A stretch of DNA of 64,000 nucleotides from Sambucus nigra (GCA_949130495.1 OX422207.1:828852073-828916072); one strand, 5' to 3'. Shown: positions 1 through 12,249, numbered from the stretch's first letter. The notes: a model not told the origin generated them from the letters alone. Program-made: numbers and translations.

Positions 1-1834
1 CTCTCACCCCCAAAATAAATAATGTATATATATATATGTCATTTGCTGACCACCATGGACGACTATGACCTGGGGAATATCCACATCCTTCTTTTCTAGT
101 CAGAATGCTCACCCTCTACGCACGAAACTTCCCAATGATAGCAAGGAGGGGGTATGCTTAACATATATATACACCATCATATAAGGTATACATACATCCA
201 TATACCATTATATAAGGTATACCTGCAACAATCATTTTCATTATACGCTCTTAGGCGCAATGGATTTAATGTCATAGTTTAGTATATTTCCCTCTAGATA
301 TACTAATCGCCAATTCTCACACATCTTCCCCACTTAGTATACGCTATACTACTTCTCGCTTGAAGCTCACATGTCGCTTCTAATTGTGAATTGTCTCTCA
401 ATTCTATTTAAGTTAAGGATATTCTTTTATCCTAATGCACCCCAATTATCATTTCTCATTGTGTGAGATATCTCCTAAATCGATCATCCATAAGGATATT
501 CCTATATCCGTTTGCACATCAAATAACATTTATGATTCTCCATTCATTATAGGGTTCAATTTAGTTTATGAACCTTTTTAGAGTTATACCATTTGGGATT
601 GGATCCTAAGATCCATTATCTCTAAATTATTCCCATTAATATCATAATTATCTCCAAATAGAATTCTCAAAACAAGGTGGGCTTCCCCACTTAGGAAATA
701 CCATAATATCTAATCGATATTCCTCAAATATAGTCAATACGACTTCAATCATTCCCTATAAGGGAAACTCTCTAAAAGTATCCAAAACATACTCCAAATA
801 ACTCCCATAGAAGTTCCCAATCGATAACTTTTAGACGAAACGGGATAAAATTCTTCCTAGAAAATCATCTCCAAAATCCCCTGTTTTTGAATCGATTCGA
901 CCCCTCCGAATCGATTCGGCCCCAAAAAGCGAATCGATTCGGCCCATCCAAATCGATTCGGTCCAATGGACCTGGGAGTCTGTTACATGCCGAATCGATT
1001 CGCAAAGGGGCGAATCTATTCGGCCCTAAAGACCTGGGCATTCTGCAACAGACCGAATCGATTCGGTAGGGGCGAATCGATTCGGCAAGTGCAGCAAGCT
1101 ACGAAATGGGTTGTTTTCTTCTTAACCCAATTTACCCAAAAATCATTTTAATCATCTTCTAACTATTTTGATCCAACCCAAACCCAAACACAAATACAAC
1201 ATTAATATTCATCTAAGAACACATATAAACCAATTTCTAACCTTAAAATTCATTTATACACTACAAATCTAAGGTTTTCCCAAAAGTTAGGTTTTGGTTA
1301 AACTAAACCTAAAACCCATAAATTTCATCCAAAAATCATGCAATAATAGTACACAACAATTATTTAGCAAGTTTAATCACTTGCCTCGGGTTCGTAGGGT
1401 CTGAATCCGCCTTGAGATCGCGTATTTACCCGGAAATCCTCTTTCTCCCTCTTTTCTTCTTCTTTCTTTCTCTCTTTCTCACTTTCTTTCTTCTATTTCT
1501 CTTTGGAGAAGTAAATCTCCCGTAGGCTTTTTAAGCCTTGTCTCCCAATGTACACATCTTTAAATGATAATACACACTTTAAATGACTCGGTGACTTTAA
1601 TTCGAGTCAAACGGTCCTAATTTATTTCGGAACCCAAATAGACCCCAAGTACAGTCATTTCGACTTTCTTGACCCTTCCGAAAACGATGGTACCCTCAGA
1701 ATTTCAATTCGACACACTTTCTAACGACTCCAAATTTTGACTTTAATTGCCAATTTACTTATTCTCCAAATAAAATAATATTTATTTCTCCCAAAATAAA
1801 TAAATATTCGTCTCCAAGACCTCGGGTTGTTACA
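1..1834 (-). mobile_element. Ty3/gypsy-type LTR, start at 1834, continues left of the window
   Basis: Read on the minus strand, the sequence beginning at 1834 starts TGTAACAACCCGAGG, the usual opening of long plant gypsy LTRs (Tekay-like or related). The LTR has no protein-coding capacity. Its body has the same order of blocks as the second gypsy LTR at 6555-9671: a pyrimidine-rich block (about 1430-1510), then a short-palindrome array (889-1085), then AT-rich sequence with GGTATAC-like steps near 120-240. The other LTR end is not in the window, so length and internal region are unknown. Element orientation is inferred from the TG end only. The class call is fairly sure, the clade less so. 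Confidence 0.6.
889..1085. repeat. Array of eight GAATCGATTCGG palindromic units inside an LTR
   Basis: Eight copies of a palindrome centred on ATCGAT (typical form CCGAATCGATTCGG) lie at about 889, 908, 931, 950, 991, 1011, 1053 and 1073. Spacing is irregular, from about 20 to 42 bases. One copy (1011) has lost the symmetry through CGATT to CTATT. The spacers are unrelated, apart from two that contain a CCTGGG block. The array lies inside the LTR and therefore probably in the transcribed or promoter part of the element. Confidence 0.85.
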
Positions 1835-3197
1835 GTGAGATTTATATGAGATATAAAAACTATATATATAAATGTACACGGGGAAGGGCTCCGAAAGGAA
1901 TAATAATCCTTTGCGATTGTAAGCCACCGTTTGATTGGACCTAAAAGAAATACGTGGTCCAAAGTCCTAAAAATAGAATATGGCATCAAAAAGAAAAACA
2001 ATTTGCCAAGGGCTATGTTTGATTGATATATTCATTCAAGATTAATATAAAATGCTTATTGAGGGAAATTGGATGGTATATCAACGGTTTGCACAATGTC
2101 CGTTTATCCTAGTTGCGTATTTCATGTCATGACTCTATTGGTTTGTAGAATCATCAATATGCTAGGCTTGTATGCATTGTGTATGTTTGTTCATTGAGTT
2201 CAATTTATATTGCCACATGAGGTTATATTCAAATGTGATGAAGTTTGCAATCAATTGAAAACTCCGTGAACATGTTTTAAGTGATTGGGTGTAAATTTAG
2301 GTGTTACTAGTTCACACCCCAACACTTTCGTTTCCATATGACACATTTTTGCCATACGAGTGTGAAGGACTCCTATTATATTTTGTGTGTGTCATTTGTG
2401 TGTTTATATCTATATATGTGTACTTGAGTCTCTTTGGTATATATTATGTATACATATATGTGATATTTTTCTTTAGTCTTTGCCTTGATTTCTAATCCAT
2501 ATATGCTATAATTCATACTTGGTATCCATATTATTGCATTCTTTGTTGATATCACATGCTCAATAATTTATATATCATAGTGGTATCATTTTATTGCATC
2601 CTAGTTGGTATCCAATGGTATTTGTTGGATTAGTTGAATTTTTGTTGCACGTATGCTTTAACGCTCTCATCACTAAATGCACAATTATATGTTTTAGATT
2701 TTTTTTCCCATTCTATTTATCCCTTGATTAATTTAGAGGGTATTTATGCTTTATTTGGTGGAGATAAATCAATTTTTTTATTCTTTAAGCCTTTGTCTAT
2801 TCCTGAACAAAAAAGGGGGAGAATGATAGGGGGAGAAATGGTATTTAATCGTATTATTATCGTATCTTACTTAATTTAAGGGAGATTTATCTTAGGGGGA
2901 GACATATTTCTAAGTTGATCATACTTGATAAAGGGAGAGAATTAATTTAGGGGAGTAATTGTTTTACTTGCATTAAATATTTTGATATTCCCTATGCGTG
3001 AAATGTGTTTGCTTAAGTGTGCATGAATTATTTTATAAAGCGGCAACTTTCAACGGCAAAGATTGTTGATCCTTGGGTTGTTTGAGTCAAGCATTGTATT
3101 TTTATTTTGGGTGGGACTTTTTATCAGACTATTAGAGCTTGACGGCCCTTTAGGATTTTTGTTGGTTTTTGTCCCGGAATAGCCAAAGGGGGAGATT
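1835..3197 (+). mobile_element. 3' non-coding tail of a Sirevirus-like Ty1/copia element
   Basis: This stretch has no credible protein. Its right part holds a series of purine runs that resemble polypurine tracts: AAAAAAGGGGGAGAATG near 2810, AGGGGGAGAAATG near 2828, AAGGGAGATTT near 2879, AGGGGGAGACAT near 2895, AAAGGGAGAGAAT near 2931, and the final AAAGGGGGAGATT, which directly abuts the LTR start TGTAAGG at 3198. Several polypurine tracts before the 3' LTR are a known trait of the Sirevirus lineage. The 5' part of the element is missing because the gypsy LTR ending at 1834 interrupts it. The clade call is by inference, since no reverse transcriptase is present. Confidence 0.55.
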
Positions 3198-3435
3198 TGT
3201 AAGGACGCAAATTTCCAATTGAGTCCTTTGTAGTTTTGGCTCAATTCCGGACAAAAAATGTTTGAGTCATAGGATTGAGTATATTGATCATCCTTCAAGC
3301 CTATGACGTGTGTGTTGAAGACGTAGCGTCCAAGTGTATAAGTCTTCATCAAACTGCCGAGTTTAAGTGCCTCATTTTCTACATCATCAATAGTGGTTCC
3401 ATGCTCCCAAGGTATGAATGCATTATATATATATG

Positions 3436-3468
<33 letters not shown>

Positions 3469-4773
3469 GTAGAACAGGTTTATTGGGTGTTAGGTTTTAA
3501 AACTGTGTTTTTAATTTTCAGAAAGTTTTCTATTAAAACTTATATATAAAAAGTATATAATGTTTTTGGGCTTAAAAAGAATTTTTGAGCATTCTGTGAG
3601 TTCGTTCGAAGTGTCGTTCGAACCACAAGTCGTTCGAACAAGATTGCCAACGACTTCCCATTATGGCATACTGGAACTTCGTTAGAAGACTCGTTCGAAC
3701 GAGAATGTCGTTCGAACGAGATTTCAGGCGGGAAAAATTTCTGGATGTTTTTAGCAGTTTTTAGCCATGTTTCCCACTTCCTTACCCCACTAACTTTTGA
3801 CCGAATAATATAGTACGACAACCAAAGCTTTTAGAAGAACTTTTTCACATCCTACCAACCTCTATAGAGTGTTTGAGAGCAAAATTGTTTTAGAAAAAGT
3901 TCATTGTTTTAAAGTGTCAATTTCTAAAGAAAAATGATTATACACTTTAGTTTACACCCATAGTTGTGTTTAGCCAAATTCATATATATACATCTTGCTT
4001 GGAGTTTTGGCACCGGTTTTCCATCTCTACCGTTTGAAGAGAAGTTAGGGTTTGCTTCTAAATCCCACAAAGAAGAAGAGGTTTTCGTGATTTACCCACT
4101 TGGAGAAAGGCTCCTAGTTCGGGTGACGGTGACCACATAAAGTCCGATCGGTAGATTCCGAGACCGCGGTGGAGCTCCGGGGTTATTCGATAAGTGGAGG
4201 TGTTTGCAAGAAGGAGCGTCGAGGCTTGAGAGGGATCGAGTCGTGTGATGTAAGTCTTTTGTCTTGTAATTGTAAATTCCATACTTAGTGGATTTAAGGC
4301 TAGGGTCGTCCGAGGTTTTTTTCCCGTCTTGGGTTTCTCCTCGTACATCGCGGCGTAGTGTGATTAATTTACTTTTATCTTGCATAATAACTTAGAACAC
4401 ATGCTTAGGATAATTCAACTTAAAATTGGTTTAATTTAATCACTACTAATTTAATTTGGTGCTTGGTAACTTTTCGATAATGTTTCGTTAATTCAATTTA
4501 AGTCATTTAACTTAATTTGATAAAATTGGTTTGGCCTAACTTGTTATAATTGCAAAACATGACTTAGGCAAATTTTCTAGAACTTGGATTAATTAACTTG
4601 GTTTAAGTGAAATTTGAATTTTGTGTGTGTTATAAGTTAATTTCACTTGGTTTAATTTTAATTTTGAAGTAAATTAAAATTATTTGGTTTTAAGTTGTGA
4701 ACCATCATCTAACGTTTTCGCATCTATTTAATAAAAAGGAAATTGATTTTAAAGATATTAAAATTGGGGGTCC
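3198..4773 (+). mobile_element. Sirevirus-like copia 3' LTR
   Basis: The LTR starts TGTAAGGACGC directly after the purine tract AAAGGGGGAGATT, which fixes orientation and left end. It contains a TA-rich run (3420-3468), an array of TTCGAA palindromes (3598-3722), and a promoter/leader-like tail with CTTGGGTTTCTCCTCGTA near 4327. A diverged copy of that tail lies in a PPR intron near 30700. The right end is placed at 4773 (GGGGGTCCA) because gypsy protease-coding sequence on the minus strand resumes immediately after it. That end could be off by some tens of bases. Confidence 0.6.
3598..3722. repeat. Array of TCGTTCGAACGA palindromes in the copia LTR
   Basis: Five TTCGAA hexamers lie at 3605, 3617, 3633, 3694 and 3711. 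Two are embedded in the full 12-base palindrome TCGTTCGAACGA (3691-3702 and 3708-3719). The other three are half-decayed forms such as CGTTCGAACC. A further degenerate copy (TTCGTTAGAAGAC) starts near 3679. Conserved palindromic repeats in LTRs are reported for Sireviruses. The role of this array is not known from the sequence. Confidence 0.85.
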
Positions 4774-6372
4774 ACTTAATTACACTATTATGAACATCTC
4801 CTATCCAGGAATAGTGAATATAATACTCCTACCAAAACAATCGATCATGGCTCTATAAGTGACTAGCCAGTTCATCCCAATAATAACATCGATTCAGACA
4901 TCTCTAATACACGCATATCATCTAGTACAATCAAACCCCCAATATTTATACTCACACTACGGCATATAAAGAAAATAGGCGTGCCATGACCCATAGGTGA
5001 ATCTACATAAGTAATAGTATATTGGATGTGTCTAACAACCTTGTAGCCCGAGCAAAACTAGCGAATATGAAAGAATATGATTCTCCCGTATCAAACAAAA
5101 TACGTCCCATAACTCCAGAGATAGAAAATATACCCTCAATCACGGGTGGTGGTTGCTCCCTCAATCACGGGTGGTGGTTGCTGAATTGCCGACTGTTGAA
5201 CGTTGTACACATGTCGATATTGTAGCTGCCCCTGCTACAACGGAGCTGCTGGAATGGCCAGTAAGGCTGGCATCTGGGCCGGTGCTGGAAGAGCAGCTGG
5301 AAACATAGGCGTCTGAGGCTCTCGGTGCGCATCCTGCTGCTGAGGCATCTTACCCTTATCTGGGCAATCCTGTTTCTTGTGACCAGCTTTGCCACATGTG
5401 AAACATCTACCTGCAAATTTCTGCCCATTACGACCCTATTGGCCATGGCCTTATTAACCATTTCCACCTCTGCCTTGGCCCTGCTGATTGTGTTGTTGGC
5501 CTTGGTGGCCTTACCTATTACCACCCTTCTCATAACGAAATCCTCCCGATCTCAGATGTTTCGCATAATCCTATGGCTGCGAATTTTAATCACCTTATTT
5601 TAGATGTCCCTGAGTTGAAGATGATCCACTTCCATTATTTTCTCCAGTACCCTTGATATGAAGACGGTGGTCCTGGAAGTGAAGTAAGGTAGCATTCAAT
5701 ACATCATTATAGGTCTGTAAGGAAAGATTTCCCAACAGATGCTGGCGAATACTCCAAGTAAGGCCATCCCTGAACAGTTGAATCTTCTTCTCCTCAATAG
5801 TTACCTCTCCTGGCACCAAATTAGTCAGCATAGTAAACTCTTCTTCGTATTCAGAAACTGATTTCCCTTCCTGGGTGACATCTAAGAGTTTTTTTCGCTT
5901 CTCAGTCTGAACTGCAGAAGGAAAATATTTGCGGTCGAACCGCACCCAGAAGTCCTGAATACACAAAGTATCCCTCTCCTCCATTGTGGTAGTGGACTCC
6001 CACCACTGTAGAGCTGCACCAACCAACTTGAACATAGCTATCATTTATTTCTAAACCTTCGTACATTCATATATACGCAGATGCTCACCGGATGTCTTTA
6101 TTCCATTGGCTAGCAGTTACGACGTCGGAACCGCCTTTGAATTCTGGTGGATGTACCTTTTGGAAGGCCTCCCTAACACGTTCCCAAGAAGTGTGAAACC
6201 CTGGCACTAGTGCTGGTGGTGTAGCTTGTTGGGAAGCCGCCAAGGCAGCATTTACCGCTTAAGCAATAATGGCAACAACCTCTGCCGCATTCATAGTGCC
6301 CTGAGCTTGAGCGGGCTATGGTGCTGGTTGTGCTGCACCTGGGGCTTTTCGTGCAAGTCGATGAGGCATTTG
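4774..6372 (-). pseudogene. Truncated gag and protease of a Tekay/Del-type Ty3/gypsy element
   Basis: Gag-pol of an LTR retrotransposon packages and copies the element RNA. Read leftward from the ATG near 6370, the gag opens with an Ala/Pro-rich stretch broken by stops (near 6320 and 6262). A readable Retrotrans_gag core follows (6044-5595), with the WW of LQWWES and the FRDGL and FQDHRL segments. A CX2CX4HX4C zinc knuckle (CFTCGKAGHKKQDC) lies at 5405-5363. A retropepsin start is visible at 5098-5084 as LFDTG, with DTGE where DTGA or DSGA is usual. The reading frame has stops after the protease start and homology ends abruptly at 4774, where the copia LTR begins. Reverse transcriptase, RNase H and integrase are absent. 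The plus-strand reading frames over this region are shadows. Confidence 0.8.
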
Positions 6373-6554
6373 AAACGAGATACATCAAAATCATCATTTT
6401 AAAAATACCACATAAATAGCTGGAGTCATAAATGTGCAAATATTATTCACAACAATCCTAATGATAGGGCTCTATATCAAAGGACGATAAGCAGAAAGCA
6501 TACGTAAGCCGCACAGATCCTAAAGACTCTAGAACCTGATGCTCAGATCCCACC
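6373..6554 (-). other. Gypsy leader with tRNA-Met-type primer binding site
   Basis: On the minus strand, TGGGATCTGAGC (6552-6541) lies two bases inside the LTR end. It matches the initiator-methionine tRNA complement TGGTATCAGAGC at 10 of 12 positions. This primer binding site would start minus-strand DNA synthesis. It confirms that the block at 6555-9671 is the 5' LTR and that the element reads toward lower coordinates. The rest of the leader up to the gag ATG is non-coding. Confidence 0.65.
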
Positions 6555-9500
6555 TATAACACCCCGCCTAATTAAATGTCGGGTATCTACTCCTTTATTA
6601 AATTAAAATAGAATATACAGTCGGTTCATTCTCAGCATCAGTGTCGAAAAACATTTTTCTTAATAAAATAACTCACCCAATACTTAATTAAGTGTTAAAA
6701 ACATTTTCCAATTAATAACAATTCAAAACCATTACCACATTACTGAATAACAATAGAGAAGTCTCATATCACAACTTAATAATGAATAATAAGATTAAAT
6801 GTAACTGGATAAAACTTCCCAGTTTAACATATCCAACACCAATCCAACAAACCAAAATGAAAGTACCAACATAAACCCAATACAATATTTGAAAAGGTAA
6901 ATGGAATAACTAGAATCCTGGGCAACATGCCCTAAATAATAAAAGTACTATAGACATAGGAATCAAAGAAATGAAGCATCTAAACAAGTATGTATCTCCA
7001 GGAACAGCAACTTATGATCAAACATCCATACCCTAAGCTGCATGTCCCTAATGATGGGCACCTGTTAGTATGGATCTAGTAGAGAAGAGAATATGTAAGG
7101 AAACGGGTCAAAGCCCAATTGCAAAAGATTTAAAATAGCAAGTGTTTAAAAAGTGCAATTAAGCATTTATCATGTACATATTAGGTTCCAGGTTCTCACT
7201 TGATATTCTTACATCTCATCTAGAGTGCATGCTTAACGTATCTAAGTAACTTCCTAATTAAGGTTTCCTTCTAACTAGTTTCCACAACATGATTCTGTCC
7301 CTTATAATAACCCCGTATGTCCCATACCATACGTAATATAATCATTCTCATTCTTTTCTCTTTAATATGAATTTGACTTTTCATAATCTTAGGATTAAGT
7401 ATTCTTTCACTTAATTAAATTAAATTTCTTTTATTCACCATCAACTATAATATCACACAGTAGATTGCATCACAGTATATATATATTCACCCTATAATAT
7501 ATACTAATATAGGATCTCCCAGTTACATCTGCGGTGCATTCATACTCTGCTATCATGTCCAGTCACAATTTTCATTATTTAAAGGACAAATGGTTGAGTG
7601 TCTTCCCCGAATCATAAATAATACAACACACATATGTTGGAAGCGAGCATACTCCCAAGCCAAATGGGTCATGTACATACCTACGTTCTCACTCAACCAT
7701 CGAAACTATCAATCTCACCGATAGCACGTATCCAAGGTCCTATGCTCAGGGAACGAATCTAAAATCCTCCCAAATGGGCGCACATGATAAGACCGTCCAC
7801 AATGCGAAACCTCCACCCCGATAGTAAGTAGCGTAGGTATGTCATACACATAATAAACTATAATATAGGTATACATCCACCTATATATATAATATCAACA
7901 AGGTATTCACACAACCATCAGATAATTCCCATACGTAGTAATATCTATCTCTCAAATTCTACATATTAAGTATTACGACTTTACTCCTTAATTTATTATT
8001 CCCGAGCCTATCTCATTACTCGAAGATTAAATAAGTTTTCCTTGATATATATTCAGTAAGAAAATCACCTATACCCTACTGTTCCATGTCATCGTACTCC
8101 CCGAATTATGTTCGATAAAACCTCTTCTCTCATAACCATATATTCCTTCGCTTAGGATTAATCTCACATATGGACTTAAGATTGTCTAGGTGATTCAATG
8201 ATCCCCTACCTACTGATCCTATCCTTAATTTTCATATAAACGAAATCACAACCCAAAACATGAATCTAACAGCCGTAATTCATTTGATTAATTAACATAA
8301 TTCTCTCCAATTACATCCTAAACATAATAATATTAATTCGGGTCTTACCTATAAACTACTGCCCTTCCATAAGTCCCATTATGTTCAAATAATAATCACT
8401 AAAGATTGCTAAAAGTTTTGGGATTAAATCAAGAATTAAAAAGGAATAAGTTCATCTTTTCTGGGGAGGTCGATCGATTGAAGGTCTTGGGACTAACGAT
8501 CGATCAGTCGATCGATCGAGCATCATGGGTCGATCGATCGATCACCCAGATATCAGCCTAGATTTTTGCAACTTTTATTCTACGGGTTTCACATCTTTTA
8601 ATTATTCAAACCTCTATTTAAACGTCCCGAACTTCTTATAATCCATACCACGTGATATAGCAACATATGTAAATGATTCCTACTGATCTAAACAACCTAG
8701 AATCGTTAAGAGTTTGGATTAAAAAGCATATATTTAATATTTTCCCAGAAAACTAAAAATGTGAATATTTCAAGAACACTCTATGATTCTCAGAATTTCT
8801 CCAACATGTGATGTTTATTTCATGGATTAATATCTACCAACAACATGAGATTAATCCTACATATTCCTACTTTCCATAAATGAATTAACATCTAACTAGT
8901 TTATCTTCAAAACATGTATCTTCTCATCATTTCTAACTATCCTAAAATGGACATTATACTAACTAGATTGCAAATATTAAATAACTTGCCTCTACTGAAG
9001 ATCTAATCATTTTGGGATGTGTGTCAACTGATGGTTCTTCCCTTCTTCGGTCAACTTTCGATGGTGGTTGGTGGTGGTGACTTTTGGCTCTTGGTTCTCC
9101 CACAAAGACTCTTCGTTTTCCCTAGAAAAACTCCTCACTCTCTCTTAATTGATTTCTCTCTAAGTTTGTAGAATGAATAAGTAATATAAACCCTTTAGAA
9201 TTATAAATAATCTCCCAAATTCGTGCATACTATTCACCTTCCAAGTCAAATGACCATATTACCCCTCCGGGGTGACTATTCGGCTCCAAAGTGCCCCGAG
9301 ACCCTATACAAACGTCTAAGTAGACTTTTTTTACTATAAAAACCCTCCCGAATACTTTGGCTCAGTCAAAATGACCATTTGGATTACATAACAATATTCC
9401 TCTTTTTATTTTATATAAATTCAGTCCCGACATTACTTTCACACGCATCTAATTTATTCACCGAAATTGTCGTATTAACTATTCGTGACAACTTCTAAAA

Positions 9501-9671
9501 TCAATCATAAGTAAAGTCATAACCACATATTACTTTGATTCATTAAGTAATTTTCAACATATAAAATATATTACTATATTCTCAAGTAATATTTAAATTC
9601 GGATTAATTTCAATTCAATTCATTCCAAATAAATTCATTTTTAGAAGTTATCCAAATTACGGGGTATTACA
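6555..9671 (-). mobile_element. 5' LTR (3.1 kb) of the truncated Tekay-type gypsy element
   Basis: The minus-strand start is TGTAATACCCCG at 9671 and the end is GGCGGGGTGTTATA at 6555, followed by the primer binding site. Very long LTRs are normal for the Tekay/Del clade. The final dinucleotide is TA in place of CA, a sign of decay. The body contains a pyrimidine-rich block (9100-9180) and an array of CGATCGATCG palindromes (8468-8545). A diverged copy of the 6555 end, including AATTAGGCGGGGTGT, occurs in the opposite orientation at 11452. No genes are present in these 3 kb. Confidence 0.75.
8468..8545. repeat. Array of CGATCGATCG palindromes in the gypsy LTR
   Basis: Four blocks occur in 78 bases: GGTCGATCGATTG (from 8469), CGATCGATCA (from 8498), TCGATCGATCGAG (from 8508) and TCGATCGATCGATC (from 8530). 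All are built on GATC/TCGA steps and are self-complementary over 8 to 14 bases. The position in the LTR, about 1.1 kb from its start, is like that of the 889-1085 array in the other gypsy LTR. Confidence 0.85.
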
Positions 9672-11452
9672 GAGGGTAAAAGAAATTATGATGTAGACCA
9701 GTACGATATTAATGAATTAACTACTGAATTAACATAAGGGGTAACATCGGACCCTTCGAATAAATAAGAATATTCAGGAATATATGGGAGAGAAGTATAC
9801 TATGAATAAATGGTATGGTGAGTGTTCGAGAGATAAATACTATGTACAAGCGATTTTTATAGGATGAGTGTATACCTATATGAGTTATATATATATGGGT
9901 GGAAGAGTATACATATATGGATAACTATGATAGGTCATGTGTATACCTATACTGAATATACATATGGATAGGTTATGTGTATGCCTTGTATGTATTTGTA
10001 TGTATGTGAACATACCTACGCTACTTGCTATCAGGGAGGTTCTATGCAGTGGGCGATCCCACCTTAACGATTCCAGTGAGGCCTGGATTTGTACCTCATA
10101 GTATAGTGCAGTTAGTGGATATCTATGTGAGATGAATAGCAAAGCCCGCAGGTCGTTTGGGATACGTTAGGTATGTGCGCAGCCCCAAAGACTTTGCACT
10201 ATGTTCGCCTCCAATATGTGTGATTTGATTTTGGGTTCGATGGGACATTTCGAACCAAGTTCGAGGAAATATTCCGAACTATTACTCCCTAATGTGTGAA
10301 ATGGGGATAGGATAGCAGAGTATGCGCTTATTGTATATATTGTGTGTGATATATATACTGCATGAATTATCTTATTTATGTGTGTTTGTAAGAAGACTAG
10401 ATGATGTATATCCATATTAATGTGTAATCTACTCATGTGTGATAATGGTGAGATTAAATAGGGTATATCTATAGGATAATGAATCTACTGTGTGAATAGT
10501 AGGAAGATAGATAGTGATTATATAAAATAAAATAAGTGGAGAACCTTAACAGGTAAGGCGTGGGCAATAAGCATACGTGAAATGGTAAGTTGAGTTTAAT
10601 AATAACATAAGAAATATGTTTATTATTAAGGGTATTTCAGTAGCATATTGTATGGGCGGTACGGGTAAGTTAAGGAGAATCTTAACTAAGACTTGATGAT
10701 TATTAAGAATATATTATAGCTTACTGTATGGGCATTATGGGAGAGCTAGAATTGTAATGGTTATTAGATTTTGGAAACCTAATTAGATTAGGTAGATTTA
10801 CTAGGTGGGACTTTAAGTGCGCACTATAGATGAGAGGTGAGGAATTCAAGCGAGAGTACGCAACCTAACATGTATATCTAATAACTGGCTAATTAAACTG
10901 CGATTTAAATACTTGCTATGTTTTCAAAATATTTTTACTCGGGCTCTGACCCGTTCTTGCAAAATATTTTCCAAAACCTTTTAGGTGTCCAGCCACAAGG
11001 ACGCCAAGCAGAATAATCTATTCCAGGGATGCGTAGCTACCGCACTTATGGATGCTTACAGGATTTGGACTTAGTCGCTTCAGCTGATTCATTCCTAGTG
11101 TAGGGTGCAGTTCAGTATTTCACTCGGGCATGTTGCCCTGAGTTATTTCAATTATGTCAGTTGGACTTTGTATTCAGACTCTTTATATTGGATTAGTGAA
11201 CTGAGTTATTTCAATTATGTTAGTGTTGAATCAGATTTTTATTTATTGCATGGATGGTTTATTTTTATATATTTACGCATGTGGCTTTTGTTAATTGAAA
11301 AGATAAAAATTGACACCGGATTTTTGAATACTAGGCAGTTAGTAAAGTTTAAAAAGTTTTCAACAGTGATGCTAAGAGTGAATCAAATGGGAACCTTGTT
11401 TTAATTTAATAAAGGCCTGATCACCCAATATTTAATTAGGCGGGGTGTCACA
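9672..11452 (+). mobile_element. 3' part of a related gypsy LTR in the opposite orientation
   Basis: The right end, AATTAGGCGGGGTGTCACA at 11452, is the plus-strand counterpart of the minus-strand LTR end at 6555. Similarity continues inward, for example the AATTTAATAAAGG block at 11405 and the CTCATCTATAGTGCGCAC block when 10800-10860 is read on the minus strand. Sequence divergence is clear, so this is a different, older element and not the partner LTR of the neighbour. The left edge is unclear and set at the end of the neighbouring LTR. No coding region is visible. Confidence 0.5.
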
Positions 11453-11808
11453 GTCACGTGGCATTCCAACTATCGTGGGAAGTTTAGGCGCTCGATTGTT
11501 GATTTGCAGCTATAGAATTGCACTTTGTGTTTTTTAGTTCAGGTTTCGGGTGACACGACAATAATATTGGACACAAACATGACACGGATTCATTAGTTTT
11601 TACCTGACACTAACATGACACGATTAAAACAATTACCTAATTGTACGCTCACTTAATTAAAAATATGCATCATAACCTGAATAAAGTCACGACAACACAT
11701 GATTACACGACTTTGTGCAAAAAAGATCCAAAATGAGCACAACATATGGTGTCAATTTCAAGTCAATTTTATATTGTTTCCATGTCATATTTTTGTGTAA
11801 TTTTATAA
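11453..11808. other. Spacer, no feature recognised
   Basis: AT-rich sequence with repeated GACACGA or GACACGG words near 11550-11630. No gene, terminal repeats or RNA gene can be supported here. Confidence 0.4.
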
Positions 11809-12249
11809 GAGCGTCCCTAATGACTCGACAAAATACTTTAGTGTGTAAAAGTTATATTTACTATACACGTCTGGGAAAAAAGAAGTAAACATCACCATTT
11901 TAATGTATGGTACACATCATTTGCCACTTGAGGCTGTTAGCCACACGACACATGATGTGTCATCCCAACATCGATAAATTCACTCCCACCACACAACTAC
12001 CCCCCAGTTATAATTTTACCCCAATATTAATCTCCCACGAAACATTATGTTTTGCATGGGAATTGAACCTTATTCTCACGCGGATCATCATGCACCACCT
12101 CAAATCTGGGCCAACTTCTACATCCGTAGTCAAAGGTTATATCTGACCCTCATATATAATACAAGAAGATATATTGAATCTTTTAACTATCCGCTAAAAC
12201 CTAAATAAAATTTATTTTTACAATTTAACAATATCCATTAGGACTGCTC
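11809..12249. mobile_element. Tourist-like (PIF/Harbinger) MITE with TAA target duplication
   Basis: A 441-base non-coding element. The left terminus GAGCGTCCCTAATG and the right terminus, read inward as GAGCAGTCCTAATGG, form imperfect inverted repeats. TAA stands directly outside each end (11806-11808 and 12250-12252). A TAA duplication and GAGC...TCCTAATG termini fit the Tourist group of non-autonomous Harbinger elements. Confidence 0.7.

Noticed and set aside
889..1085. Regularly repeated short palindromes resembling a CRISPR array
   Set aside because: Repeats are only 10-14 bases, spacing is irregular, it lies inside a plant LTR, and no cas genes exist.
5165..5603. Open frames on both strands over the gag zinc-knuckle region
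   Set aside because: The correct frame shows the CCHC zinc knuckle; the other two are shadows.
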